NCBI RefSeq assembly: GCF_003994855.1
Contig: NZ_CP034142.1
Coordinates: forward strand, 1,922,001-1,986,000
Source: Marinobacter sp. NP-4(2019)
Lineage (GTDB): Bacteria > Pseudomonadota > Gammaproteobacteria > Pseudomonadales > Oleiphilaceae
Direction of reading: 5' to 3'
Length of the DNA: 64,000 nt
Made by a program: the position numbers and the translations under genes
In this document: piece after piece, positions 32,229 through 39,907 of the stretch
Numbering within the stretch: the first letter of the stretch is position 1
Layout of the letters: every line of letters begins with the position of its first letter
Notes under the pieces: model-generated
What the model was told of the DNA's origin: nothing
The model's database searches: none
Seen by the model: the letters and a program-made list of their open reading frames with translations, nothing else

Positions 32229-33398
32229 CTACATACTTCCAACTTCATTAACAATATTGAACCCAGAAATTATCTTGGCTAGATCCTGAAACGTACTTTC
32301 CAACCTTATTGCATTAAACCCGATTCCGGACCTCATTCTATGTATAAGGTGCTCTCTGTTTCTACTGCTTAGCATATCCCACCAAGTGGGATTGAAATAT
32401 GTGTTTTCCAGTTGTTCAACAGCCAGGATAAGGGAAGCATTTGCCTTTTCAGTGTTCTTTAACGATCTAAACGATTTGACGAATTGCCGCGCTGGCCCAT
32501 CATTAGCCCCATGCCACCCAAAAGCCAAAAATGATCTTTCACCAACTACCGACACATTTACGCATACGTGCTCAAACTCAAAATTACCGCGAGAAATTCT
32601 TTGTAGAGTATTGCCTTCAAAATCAATCTCCGGATAAAACCCTCCGCTGCATACAAAAGGTAGTATTCCATCAAACTCAACTGCATAGTGTGGCATTGAT
32701 TCGAAGTTTTCATCCAAAAACATCTTGTCATATTTGGTCTTCCATACTTCCAGCTCCTTCATGCCTCTCTCGATTCCAGCACGATGTGTATGAAGATAAT
32801 TCTGAATGTAGGCCTGCGCTTGAAAATCCTTCCCTTTGTCGAAATTGCGCTGTATTTCTATTGTTTTAATCGAGTTCATTTTTGTCAGATACTCATATGA
32901 AAGAGCGCGAAATGCTAAGAGAAAGGCAGCCTGATGATTTAGAGTAAACGTAGTACTCTCTATCGGCTCAAATAGGGCATTGTCATGGTATGAACAGAAA
33001 CCCATGAATGTTGACGCATTTCCTATCCCGATTGGAACAGGAGTAATCTGACCATTATTCTTGAATATATTCTCAAATCCTTTTTTTGGCGAAATAACGT
33101 GTCCTTTTTCGGAAATTGCACTAAGACCACTCGCCCTTTGAATAGTATGAGCTTTGATTAATTTACTTGAACATGATTCTTTAGAGGCTTCTGGGTGGAG
33201 GCATGTTCCTTGCTTTTGGTTTTGATACATCTCCTTCATTAGCTTTCCGACCGGAACTTCTTGCTGAAGATGCCTATCCCTGTGACACTTCTTCCACTTC
33301 TTGCCCGACCCACACCAGCACAACTCATTTCGTCCCATGACCTTTTTTGGGGTTAGAGACGAAGGGGGATCAAACTCAGCATTCAATGATGGATGCAT
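32229..33398 (-). CDS. SEC-C motif protein with HNH-like cysteine/histidine core
   Basis: 389 residues, GAAGG before ATG 33398. SEC-C zinc motif at 22-39: GRNELCWCGSGKKWKKCH. Then CLHPEASKESCSSKLIKAHTI followed by FMGFCSYHDNALF, an arrangement (C, C, ...H, C, H) like zinc-stabilised HNH nucleases. The remaining 250 residues are unrecognised and rich in aromatic residues. SEC-C domains are often fused to effector domains in defence or stress genes. It is a lone minus-strand cassette gene bounded by attC-like sites. Confidence 0.68.
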   Translation of the reverse strand: MHPSLNAEFDPPSSLTPKKVMGRNELCWCGSGKKWKKCHRDRHLQQEVPVGKLMKEMYQNQKQGTCLHPEASKESCSSKLIKAHTIQRASGLSAISEKGHVISPKKGFENIFKNNGQITPVPIGIGNASTFMGFCSYHDNALFEPIESTTFTLNHQAAFLLAFRALSYEYLTKMNSIKTIEIQRNFDKGKDFQAQAYIQNYLHTHRAGIERGMKELEVWKTKYDKMFLDENFESMPHYAVEFDGILPFVCSGGFYPEIDFEGNTLQRISRGNFEFEHVCVNVSVVGERSFLAFGWHGANDGPARQFVKSFRSLKNTEKANASLILAVEQLENTYFNPTWWDMLSSRNREHLIHRMRSGIGFNAIRLESTFQDLAKIISGFNIVNEVGSM

Positions 33399-33405
33399 TT
33401 TTGCC

Positions 33406-33463
33406 TTCTAACACCTAAGCATTTAATGGTCGTGCGCAGATGACCTTTAAATGTCTATTGGAC
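33406..33463 (-). repeat. attC-like site, copy of 27284-27342
   Basis: TTCTAAC and ATTGGAC cores (one mismatch each) with the same CATTTAA(T)GGTC / GACCTTTAAATG arms as the 27284 site. It is 8 nt upstream of the SEC-C gene start. The following 348 bp also match, so site and flank were copied as one block. Confidence 0.65.
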
Positions 33464-33811
33464 TAAGCCGCCAGGGCCACTGCTATCGGGCGACGTATGA
33501 AGGATAAAGTAACTCAGGGGCAGGAGCCGGAGCGGTGAGTCTGGTTGCCGGAGTGCATCAGCACCAGCGAACATGGGCCTCATTATATCCTTCATGGGGA
33601 GCTTCCTTGTTGTGGTTTCATTCAGACTAACCCGCAGATACTACTTTTTCCAGTCCTGGACCGTACAGAAGCCCAGCTCACAAGGAACTGTAGGCTTTCA
33701 GTCGCCAGACCAGGATCAACAGGAAGGCTAGCCAGTCGGCACGGCCGTTATTCTGAACCGGGGGATCTGACGGACCATGCGAACCAGCCGCTCATCACAG
33801 CGTGGGCGTGT
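33464..33811. repeat. Long direct repeat, copy B
   Basis: Matches 27343-27690 in the same orientation. No gene can be supported in it. It runs without break into a fragment of the effector gene (CTCCGGTCAGGGCGAAATCGC), just as copy A does. Confidence 0.75.
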
Positions 33812-34008
33812 CTCCGGTCAGGGCGAAATCGCGTAGCTTAATCCGGCGAGACAGTCTGATGACGTTGGCGATACTTCTGGTGGTAATGAAGAACTCAATG
33901 CAGATGCCGGATTCAGAAGGGCATTTCTATTACGCTGAACCCTCTGAAGCTGGAAATGAACGACGGCGCAAGCTTGCCGAGGAGCTCTACCAGGTGGGAG
34001 TGCGGTAA
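33812..34008 (+). pseudogene. Orphan fragment of PAAR-lipase effector gene, right copy (internal deletion)
   Basis: About 85 bp like 29540-29620 (GQGEIA...DDVGDTSGGNEELNA) is joined at 33900 directly to the sequence for the last 35 residues of the effector (MPDSEGHFYYAEPSEAGNER), so ~560 bp including Ser291 are deleted. The two parts are in different frames. The end still overlaps the copied immunity gene. Confidence 0.85.
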
Positions 34009-34258
34009 TGATTACATTGATTCTACGCAAAGCTCTATATCCGGCGGCGTTGCTGCTAATTACGGCCGTGCAAGCCTGGATTTTTTATATCTTCAGCCGG
34101 TTCATTGTTGCTGGAGAGGGTGTCGGGGTTTACGCAGTATTTTTATACCTGATTGTTTTGATTGTCAGTGCATTGTTATGGGCTGCGTCATATTACTACC
34201 AGTGTCAACAACAGTGAGTTTTGACCGCTTTTTATCAGTTTAGATTGTCCGGTTTTCA

Positions 34259-35062
34259 TCAGTTTTCAGTGACCGTTTTTTGAGTGTCTGGGTCGTCAGA
34301 TTCCTCCTGTTGTTGAGTAGTACCGGGAACGAGCCCCGCCTTCCGTTTATCCTTCAACCGGTAGCTTTCGCCCTTGATGTTCAGGGTCGTTGAGTGATGC
34401 AGCAGTCGATCCAGTATCGCCGTGGCAATGACCTGGTCCCCGAACACCTCGCCCCAGTCCATAAAGCTTTTGTTGGACGTCAGGATGGTGCAGGCGCGCT
34501 CATAACGACGATTGATCAACCGGAAGAACAGGCTGGCCTCCTCCCGAGTCATGGGCAGGTAACCGATCTCGTCCAGGATCAGGACCTTTGGGTAACTCAG
34601 TTGCTGCAACTGCCGGTCCAACCGGTTTTCCTGCCGCGCTTTCATCAGGGTGCTGACCAGGCGATCCAGCGTCATGAACAGAACGCGATGCCCGGCTTCT
34701 GCGGCCTTCACGCCAAGGGCCACGGCCAGGTGGGTTTTGCCCACCCCGGGCGGGCCCAGCAGAATGACGTTCTCATTGCGCTCCACGAACCCCAGGCCGG
34801 ATAGGTCCCGGATCAGCTTGCGGTCGATGCTCGGCTGGAAGCTGAAGTCGAACTGCTCCAGGGTTTTGATCCAGGGCAGACGGGCCTGTTTCAGGCGGGT
34901 ATCCAGGCCTTTCTGGTGGCGGCCACCCCATTCCTGGGCCAGGGCCTGTTCGAGGAATTCCCGGTAGTTCAGGTCCTTCTTGCTGGCGTGCTCACAGAGA
35001 GTATCCAGCGTGGCTTGCAGGTGATCCATCTTGAGCCGGTCGAGGAGTTGGTCCAGGTTCAT
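34259..35062 (-). CDS. istB: IS21-family helper ATPase IstB
   Basis: 267 residues. AAA+ ATPase with Walker A GPPGVGKT, Walker B VLILDEIGYLPM and sensor ILTSNKSFMDWGEVFGD. IstB assembles on target DNA and stimulates IstA. Its ATG overlaps the istA stop by 4 nt (ATGA type), so they are coupled. The C-terminal 30 residues are longer and more polar than the ATPase core (QQQEESDDPDTQKT). It appears complete. Confidence 0.95.
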   Translation of the reverse strand: MNLDQLLDRLKMDHLQATLDTLCEHASKKDLNYREFLEQALAQEWGGRHQKGLDTRLKQARLPWIKTLEQFDFSFQPSIDRKLIRDLSGLGFVERNENVILLGPPGVGKTHLAVALGVKAAEAGHRVLFMTLDRLVSTLMKARQENRLDRQLQQLSYPKVLILDEIGYLPMTREEASLFFRLINRRYERACTILTSNKSFMDWGEVFGDQVIATAILDRLLHHSTTLNIKGESYRLKDKRKAGLVPGTTQQQEESDDPDTQKTVTEN

Positions 35063-36243
35063 TGGAGTACCTCCTCATACACCGCCAGGCTTCGGTGCTG
35101 CACCGGCATCACGTCGTGCCACAAGGAGCTATGGTGATCCTCCAGGACCTGCCAGCCGTCCTTGCGATCCGTGAGTCGGTGGCGGGCCACTTCCTGGCCA
35201 CGGATGTCGTAGACGGCCAGTTCATCGTCCAGGCTGATACGGATCGTGACCTGCTGGCCACAGCACCGCGCGGGTACACTGTACCGATTCCCCCGGACAT
35301 CGATGTAGGCATCCCAACTGACGTGGCGGACATCGTAGTATCGAGTGTCGAAGTCCGTTGCCGGTTTTGCCAGCAGTTGGGCTTTCTCGGTTTCGAACCG
35401 ATCCAGCGGCGTTTGCTGGAATTGCCTCAGCAGGCGTTGATGGGCACAGGTTGTTAACCAGTGCTCCAGCAACTGGTTCAGGTGCGCGTAGCTGTCGAAG
35501 CTTCGATAGCGCTGGAAGAAGTGGTGCTTTACGTAGCCCACCATCCGCTCGGTCTTGCCCTTGGTTCTGGGGCGCTGAGGGCGGCAGGCCTTGGCAACGA
35601 ACCCATAATGATTGGCCAGTTCCAGGAAGCCGGTATTGAAGGTGACCCTGCCATCACGATCATGACGCACCACCGCCGCCTTCTGGTTATCCACCAGAAC
35701 ACTGGCCGGGACGCCATCAAAGTACCGGAAGGCCTGCACCAGGGACTCGTAGGTGTGTTCGGCATCCTGCCGCGGTCCCGCCCAGACGTGAAGGTATCGG
35801 GAGTAACCCAACACGTTCACGGCGATGTTGACGGTACAGATCCGACCACCGACTTCGGTCCGGATCTGGCCCCAGTCGTGCTGGAGCTGCTTGCCAGGTT
35901 GCGTCTCGTATCGAACCGTTTGCTTACTGGCTCGCAAGGGCCGCTTGGGCTGGATGTACTCGCGAACCAGTGTCGAGGAGCCGCTGTACCCTTGTTCCCG
36001 CAACTGCTGGAAAATGACCTCGGCGTTCCAGACCTCATTGGCCAACTGCTGATCGATAAAGGGCTTGAAGGGATCCAGCTTGCTGGGGCGACGCGTTTTG
36101 GGCTTGCCGGTCGGTGGTGCTGGCAGGGCCAGATACCGGCGCACCGTGCGTTCTGAACAGCCAATCCGGTGGGCAATGTCCACGATGTGTGCCCCTTGTA
36201 CCCGTAGTTGCTTTATCATGAGAAAGTCCTCTCGGCTTTGCAT
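35059..36243 (-). CDS. istA: IS21-family transposase IstA
   Basis: 394 residues from ATG 36243 (AAGG upstream; a TTG at 36276 also opens the frame). N-terminal helix-turn-helix (IVDIAHRIGCSERTVRRYL), then the DDE integrase core: HDWGQIR (first Asp), VLVDNQKAAV (second Asp) and PRTKGKTERMVGYVKHHF (Glu). The C-terminal beta-barrel contains YIDVRGNRYSVP. Full length for the family, without internal stops, so the element may be active. Confidence 0.95.
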   Translation of the reverse strand: MQSREDFLMIKQLRVQGAHIVDIAHRIGCSERTVRRYLALPAPPTGKPKTRRPSKLDPFKPFIDQQLANEVWNAEVIFQQLREQGYSGSSTLVREYIQPKRPLRASKQTVRYETQPGKQLQHDWGQIRTEVGGRICTVNIAVNVLGYSRYLHVWAGPRQDAEHTYESLVQAFRYFDGVPASVLVDNQKAAVVRHDRDGRVTFNTGFLELANHYGFVAKACRPQRPRTKGKTERMVGYVKHHFFQRYRSFDSYAHLNQLLEHWLTTCAHQRLLRQFQQTPLDRFETEKAQLLAKPATDFDTRYYDVRHVSWDAYIDVRGNRYSVPARCCGQQVTIRISLDDELAVYDIRGQEVARHRLTDRKDGWQVLEDHHSSLWHDVMPVQHRSLAVYEEVLQ

Positions 36244-36483
36244 GAGCCTTTTCCTTCCAGGTTTCGTCACCTTCAAGAAAAGGCCATGCGGGTCGGGAGG
36301 ACAATCTATCCTGACAATTTACGGACTTTTAGCACCGTTGCTGACACCAGCGGGGCAGGGCAAAGGCTGTGGTGTTTTGGGGCATCGCTTTGGCGCTGAT
36401 GCCTATAATATTGGTTCAGCCAGTATGGTGGTCTGCGCCAGTGATTGGGAATTAGACGGACTTGCCAACTGGACAACTACGCT

Positions 36484-36515
36484 GACACATAGGGCCGCGC
36501 CTGCACTGGTTAAAT
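36484..36515 (-). repeat. attC-like right half
   Basis: GTTAAAT (36509-36515, exact) preceded by GGGCCGCGCCTGCACTG. The stop of the 254-aa gene lies in the core. The left arm is cut off where the copied effector/immunity module ends (about 36483). Confidence 0.5.
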
Positions 36516-37274
36516 TGTTGTAAGTGTTGGATACCGCCACTGCCAGACGACATCCTTCTCGGCTTTCTCTGTCCCAATTAACATCCTACGGTACTCACCT
36601 TCTATTAAGTCCTTGTTTTTTGATAGCTCCTCAACATCTATCGGATTAAGAAGAAACTCCATCTCGCTATCTACAATCTCAAATTCTTCTGGAGACTTGA
36701 TTTCGACTGATACTCGGTATTTTCCTTGTTTCCAGGGAAAGGCATGCTTATTAAAGCTATATAGCTCGGTCATTTCCTGTTCTCTAAGAAAGGACTCTGG
36801 GTCATACTTATTCTCAGACTTTAAATAACTCATTTTCTTTATCGCGCTTTCTTCATACTGCTGCTTAGATGAAATATATACGGCTTCTTGGCACCGAATG
36901 AACCTCTCTTCAATTTCTTTCTGGTTCAGTTTTATCGCCAGAACGGACTGTTCTTTCTCGAATGGCATTACTCCGGCATCCGGAGTTGTCATCTTTCCTA
37001 CATGCTGAGTTATCCCTTGCCACTCGAAAGTTCGCTCCTCTCCGCTCTCATGTTTCAAACGGATTTTTAAATCAGACACTACGATGTCCTTGTTTTCTAC
37101 AGCGAACGCTATTCGGATATTAAGAATTGACCCGTGAGTAGTGAATCCAATTTCAGGCGCTCTATTGGTAAGGACACGAATTCTTGATTTCGTGAGCCAA
37201 GTCTTAATCATGCCAATTAGGTGTGGCGTCCATGCCAGAGCACCCAAAACTGCGATCCAATCAATGAATTTCAT
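36510..37274 (-). CDS. Hypothetical membrane-anchored protein, cassette gene
   Basis: 254 residues, GGAGGG before ATG 37274. A single N-terminal hydrophobic helix (residues 6-24, WIAVLGALAWTPHLIGMI) precedes a soluble domain rich in beta strands (SDLKIRLKHESGEERTFEWQ, YRVSVEIKSPEEFEIV), perhaps an Ig-like fold. No family is recognised. Its stop sits in a GTTAAAT core and an ATTTAAC core lies 22 nt upstream, the typical geometry of a cassette. Confidence 0.68.
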   Translation of the reverse strand: MKFIDWIAVLGALAWTPHLIGMIKTWLTKSRIRVLTNRAPEIGFTTHGSILNIRIAFAVENKDIVVSDLKIRLKHESGEERTFEWQGITQHVGKMTTPDAGVMPFEKEQSVLAIKLNQKEIEERFIRCQEAVYISSKQQYEESAIKKMSYLKSENKYDPESFLREQEMTELYSFNKHAFPWKQGKYRVSVEIKSPEEFEIVDSEMEFLLNPIDVEELSKNKDLIEGEYRRMLIGTEKAEKDVVWQWRYPTLTTI

Positions 37275-37295
37275 CTACCCTCCAATCAGGAGAAA

Positions 37296-37367
37296 ATTTA
37301 ACGCCCTGGCTTTGCGGCATGCCGGAGCGCTAGCGTAGGTGCGTCCGCCAACATGCACTGGTTAGCT
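37296..37367 (-). repeat. attC-like site
   Basis: ATTTAAC (37296-37302, exact) and GTTAGCT (37361-37367, one mismatch) enclose 58 bp with GC-rich arms (GCGGCATGCCGGAGCGC). The stop of the DUF2971 gene overlaps the right core; the next gene start is 22 nt left. 72 bp. Confidence 0.65.
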
Positions 37368-38174
37368 TTTGTTGATAGATGGTTTTGCAACGAGGTTCCA
37401 AGAGTGAACATCGGGTTCACATTGCATCATCTTGATATCTTTTCTCCCCCAGGACTGAAGCACACCTTTCAACTCTTCATCGGTAACAGAGCCACCTTTG
37501 GTAACATTTCTATATAAATGTCGCCCCAAGTAAATTTCTTTAAGCGAGTTCTCCGGCACATCAAAGCAGTATAGAGGCCGACCAGAGACAGTCACCTTAT
37601 TCCATTCACGATAGCGCCCACCATCTGTGTGATAACCGATGGGGATATTTTCTATATTTTTTACAATACGGACTTCTTCTTCGTATGCCCACTCGAGAGA
37701 CTTATACAGAAAAGCTCTCTTGATTAGATTGAAGACATTCGAGTCAAAACGAAGGCTACCACCAATATCCATTAGCTCCTGCTCGCCAATCACGGGTAGA
37801 TCCTTGTGCGGCTTCGTAGCTGAGTAGATCATCTCTCCATACTGGCTTGGAATCACATTGCTTTGCAGGTTTGAAAAGCCGGCCGAATCACAATCAAACC
37901 CAAGGACTACCCCTTGGTGAGAGTCTCCATAATGCGACCACATAAGCGCGTTTAACGGCTGACGAGTCAACGATAAGACACCGTATTTTCTCGAGAAACG
38001 GTTTCTACAAGCATCCGTGGCGGTTTTCGCGCTTATAGACTCATCGCTATCTTTAAAACCAAAGGCTGTGCATTCAAAAGGGTCGTTCAAATCTTCAAGA
38101 CATGAAAATCCTAGCGATAGGGTATCGATCACCTTTCGCGCGGCACCGAAGGACATGTACTTGTATAGAATCAT
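37362..38174 (-). CDS. DUF2971 family protein
   Basis: 270 residues, GGGAGG before ATG 38174. It begins MILYKYMSFGAARKVIDTL and has the DUF2971 hallmarks: LNDPFEC, YGVLSLTRQPLNALMWSHYG and HQGVVLGFD, then EEVRIV. This family is widespread on accessory elements; its catalytic role is unknown, though the conserved WxHY and E residues suggest an enzyme and relatives appear in defence islands. A single cassette gene with attC-like sites on each side. Confidence 0.8.
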   Translation of the reverse strand: MILYKYMSFGAARKVIDTLSLGFSCLEDLNDPFECTAFGFKDSDESISAKTATDACRNRFSRKYGVLSLTRQPLNALMWSHYGDSHQGVVLGFDCDSAGFSNLQSNVIPSQYGEMIYSATKPHKDLPVIGEQELMDIGGSLRFDSNVFNLIKRAFLYKSLEWAYEEEVRIVKNIENIPIGYHTDGGRYREWNKVTVSGRPLYCFDVPENSLKEIYLGRHLYRNVTKGGSVTDEELKGVLQSWGRKDIKMMQCEPDVHSWNLVAKPSINKS

Positions 38175-38191
38175 GAACCTCCCTCAAAAGA

Positions 38192-38269
38192 AGCTAACGC
38201 AGAGCGAACCGGGGGCCTTTTTGGGGCAAAGCGGAGAAAAGGACATCTGTGTGACGCGTTTGGTTAGCT
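38192..38269 (-). repeat. attC-like site
   Basis: AGCTAAC (38192-38198) and GTTAGCT (38263-38269) are perfect inverted cores, one mismatch each from consensus. The stop of the 218-aa gene overlaps the right core, and the DUF2971 start is 18 nt to the left. 78 bp. Confidence 0.65.
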
Positions 38270-38920
38270 ATTGTTTCGTCTGGTCACAAAATTACCGCAC
38301 TTTTGCCAAAATGGTTGGGGGCGAATGATCATGGCACATACTGACTCTATTTCAGAAACGAACCCCTCAACCTTGTCGTTAAAATGATCTTTTTCTGACA
38401 GGGTGCCCCAGAATACTGATTCGTGCTCGTGCATTTCTTTCAGGTGACGCTCAAACTCTTCTTTCTCCATCTGAACGCGGCCCTGACGCAACCAATAGGT
38501 CGGCAGCATATTTGCTGAAACGAAAACCTCATTCAGTGATTTTCTAAAATTCTCCAGAGGTTTAGCAGACTCCTGGCCAAAGACAGCCATGAATCGATAG
38601 CGGAGCGCAAACAGATTGGCAAACACCTCTCTGTGCTGCTCGTAACGCTCAAAAACAATGTAGGCCCTGTTAAGCAACTCGGTTTGTTCTGGAGTTTCAT
38701 TAGCATCAGCCTTTCTCGTTGAGCCTTCTCCGGTGTGAGAAAACGGGCTGCGGATCGCCCGCAGACGCTCCCTGCAGTCATACACCAAAGTAAGAACTTC
38801 CTCGGCTAGCTCATATTCACGGCGACCCTTTAACTCCCTTCTCCACTCATTTACCCCGTAAATGGCGGTGAGCGAAGCAACGATGAGTCCGATATTCTCA
38901 AGCAAGAGATCGACCTCCAT
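38264..38920 (-). CDS. Hypothetical membrane-anchored helical protein, first cassette
   Basis: 218 residues. An N-terminal helix (LLLENIGLIVASLTAIYGV) anchors a helical cytoplasmic domain (LAEEVLTLVYDCRERLRAIR, FERYEQHREVFANLFALRYR, and EEFERHLKEMHEHESVFW). The layout resembles the 200-aa protein at 30808 (one anchor plus helices) without clear sequence identity. No ribosome binding site is seen; an ACTTAAC core (38938) lies 18 nt upstream, marking the head of the array. Function unknown. Confidence 0.68.
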   Translation of the reverse strand: MEVDLLLENIGLIVASLTAIYGVNEWRRELKGRREYELAEEVLTLVYDCRERLRAIRSPFSHTGEGSTRKADANETPEQTELLNRAYIVFERYEQHREVFANLFALRYRFMAVFGQESAKPLENFRKSLNEVFVSANMLPTYWLRQGRVQMEKEEFERHLKEMHEHESVFWGTLSEKDHFNDKVEGFVSEIESVCAMIIRPQPFWQKCGNFVTRRNNS

Positions 38921-38937
38921 TTAATTGGCTAAAGCGT

Positions 38938-38944
38938 ACTTAAC
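38938..38944 (-). repeat. Core site at head of array (possible attI relic)
   Basis: ACTTAAC fits RYYYAAC exactly (GTTAAGT on the cassette strand) and precedes the first cassette gene by 18 nt. No integrase gene follows to the right before nrdJ; 38945-39132 holds nothing I can identify. Confidence 0.4.
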
Positions 38945-39132
38945 AGAACGCTTCATTATTCCAAAACACGTGACTTCTGCATTATTGCGCGTCGTTATTA
39001 CGCAAAAATATAGAACATACGTCTAAAAGTAGTCTAGATTTCAATATGTTGCGAACAGGGTTCCTGGCTTTGTCGTAATGTCGCCACGTAATAACGAAAC
39101 GGTCAGGCGAGTACATCTAAGCGAAAACAAAA

Positions 39133-39160
39133 AAGGCCCGAAGCTTTCACTCCAGGCCTT
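39133..39160 (-). terminator. Terminator after nrdJ small part
   Basis: On the minus strand AAGGCC, a 16-nt loop and GGCCTT are followed by TTTT, 25 nt past the stop at 39185. Confidence 0.6.
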
Positions 39161-39184
39161 CCCATCAATCACCGGTCAATCACC

Positions 39185-39880
39185 TCAACCGCACTTACTA
39201 TCGCCACAAGACAGGCAAGTCGCACACCCGTCCATCACGATCACCGCCTTGGTGCTGCACTTGCCACACATGGTGGCGTTGGCGGGGTAGTCGCTGGCTT
39301 TTTCGTCGTTCGTGGCCGTGGTGTGGCTGGCTTCGAACTCGGCGCGCTTTTCGGCGAGGATGCGCTTGGTGGTTTCGCTCATTTCCTCGTTTTCCAGCAG
39401 GCCGATGGCCTTCAGGTGTTTCTCGATCACGGCGCCGATTTCAGCCACCAGGGACGGCATGAAGACGCCGCCTTTCTTGAAGTAGCCGCCGTTGGGGTCG
39501 TACACGCTGCGCAGCTCTTCCACCAGGAAGGTCACGTCGCCACCCTTGCGGAATACCGCGGAGATAACGCGGGTGAGGGCGATAACCCACTGAAAGTGTT
39601 CCATCGACTTGGAGTTGATGAACACTTCGTACGGCTGCCGGCTTTCGTGGTCGGTGCCTTCGTTGAGCAGGATGTCGTTGATGGTGATGTACATCGCGTG
39701 CTCGGCCACCGGCGGTTTGATCTTGTAGGTGGTGCCCAGCAGGAAGTCCGGCCGTTCGATGTATTCGTTCATCTCAACGGGCTTGGTTTCCGCCTGCACC
39801 GGTGCCTGGTGTTCGGTGGCTTCGGGGTCGGCTTTCTTTACGCGGTAGCCGACGATTTTGTTGCTGATTTTAACTGTCAT
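39185..39880 (-). CDS. B12-dependent ribonucleotide reductase, small C-terminal part (NrdJb type, TSCPD domain)
   Basis: 231 residues. The central TSCPD-like domain (EHFQWVIALTRVISAVFRKG, LVEELRSVYDPNGGYFKKGG) corresponds to the C-terminal part of class II reductases. The end MCGKCSTKAVIVMDGCATCL SCGDSKCG carries seven Cys, for zinc binding and for re-reducing the active site. It lies 27 nt after the large gene, in one operon. Such a split reductase (NrdJa/NrdJb) is known from Pseudomonas; the two chains are expected to act together. Confidence 0.88.
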   Translation of the reverse strand: MTVKISNKIVGYRVKKADPEATEHQAPVQAETKPVEMNEYIERPDFLLGTTYKIKPPVAEHAMYITINDILLNEGTDHESRQPYEVFINSKSMEHFQWVIALTRVISAVFRKGGDVTFLVEELRSVYDPNGGYFKKGGVFMPSLVAEIGAVIEKHLKAIGLLENEEMSETTKRILAEKRAEFEASHTTATNDEKASDYPANATMCGKCSTKAVIVMDGCATCLSCGDSKCG

Positions 39881-39907
39881 GTTCGTTGTCCTGTGTCGGT
39901 TCCCGGA

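Larger units (their letters stand above)
34203..36346 (-). mobile_element. IS21-family insertion sequence, complete, 2144 bp
   Basis: Ends TGTCAACAACAGTG (left) and TGTCAGCAACGGTG (right, opposite strand), 12 of 14 identical. A 4-bp target duplication CCAG flanks it. It contains overlapping istA and istB, both apparently intact. Insertion interrupts the copied immunity gene, whose halves match the uninterrupted copy at 30285 precisely, so the boundaries are certain to the base apart from TSD ambiguity. Confidence 0.93.
34008..36455 (+). pseudogene. Second copy of immunity gene, split by IS21-family insertion
   Basis: 34008-34202 encodes the first 65 residues (MITLILRKALYPAALLLITA...) and 36351-36455 the last 34 (GRAKAVVFWGIALALMPIIL...), closely matching the intact immunity protein with a few substitutions. 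The IS element lies exactly between, with CCAG on both sides. Without the IS the gene would be intact. Confidence 0.9.
19035..38944 (-). other. Integron-type cassette array without integrase (CALIN)
   Basis: About 20 kb of short, mostly single minus-strand genes. RYYYAAC-type cores lie 15-27 nt upstream of many starts (19910, 23377, 27284, 32162, 37296, 38192, 38938). GTTRRRY-type cores overlap or abut many stops (19110, 26396, 30798, 36509, 37361, 38263). Cargo is largely unrecognised, as in sedentary chromosomal integrons. No tyrosine-recombinase integrase is encoded between the array and nrdJ, so by this window it is a cluster of attC sites lacking an integrase. It was later invaded by plus-strand toxin modules and insertion elements. 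Confidence 0.72.

Noticed and set aside
38945..39184. Integrase gene or attI with promoter at the array head
   Set aside because: Only about 240 bp without a coding frame resembling a tyrosine recombinase; nrdJ follows.
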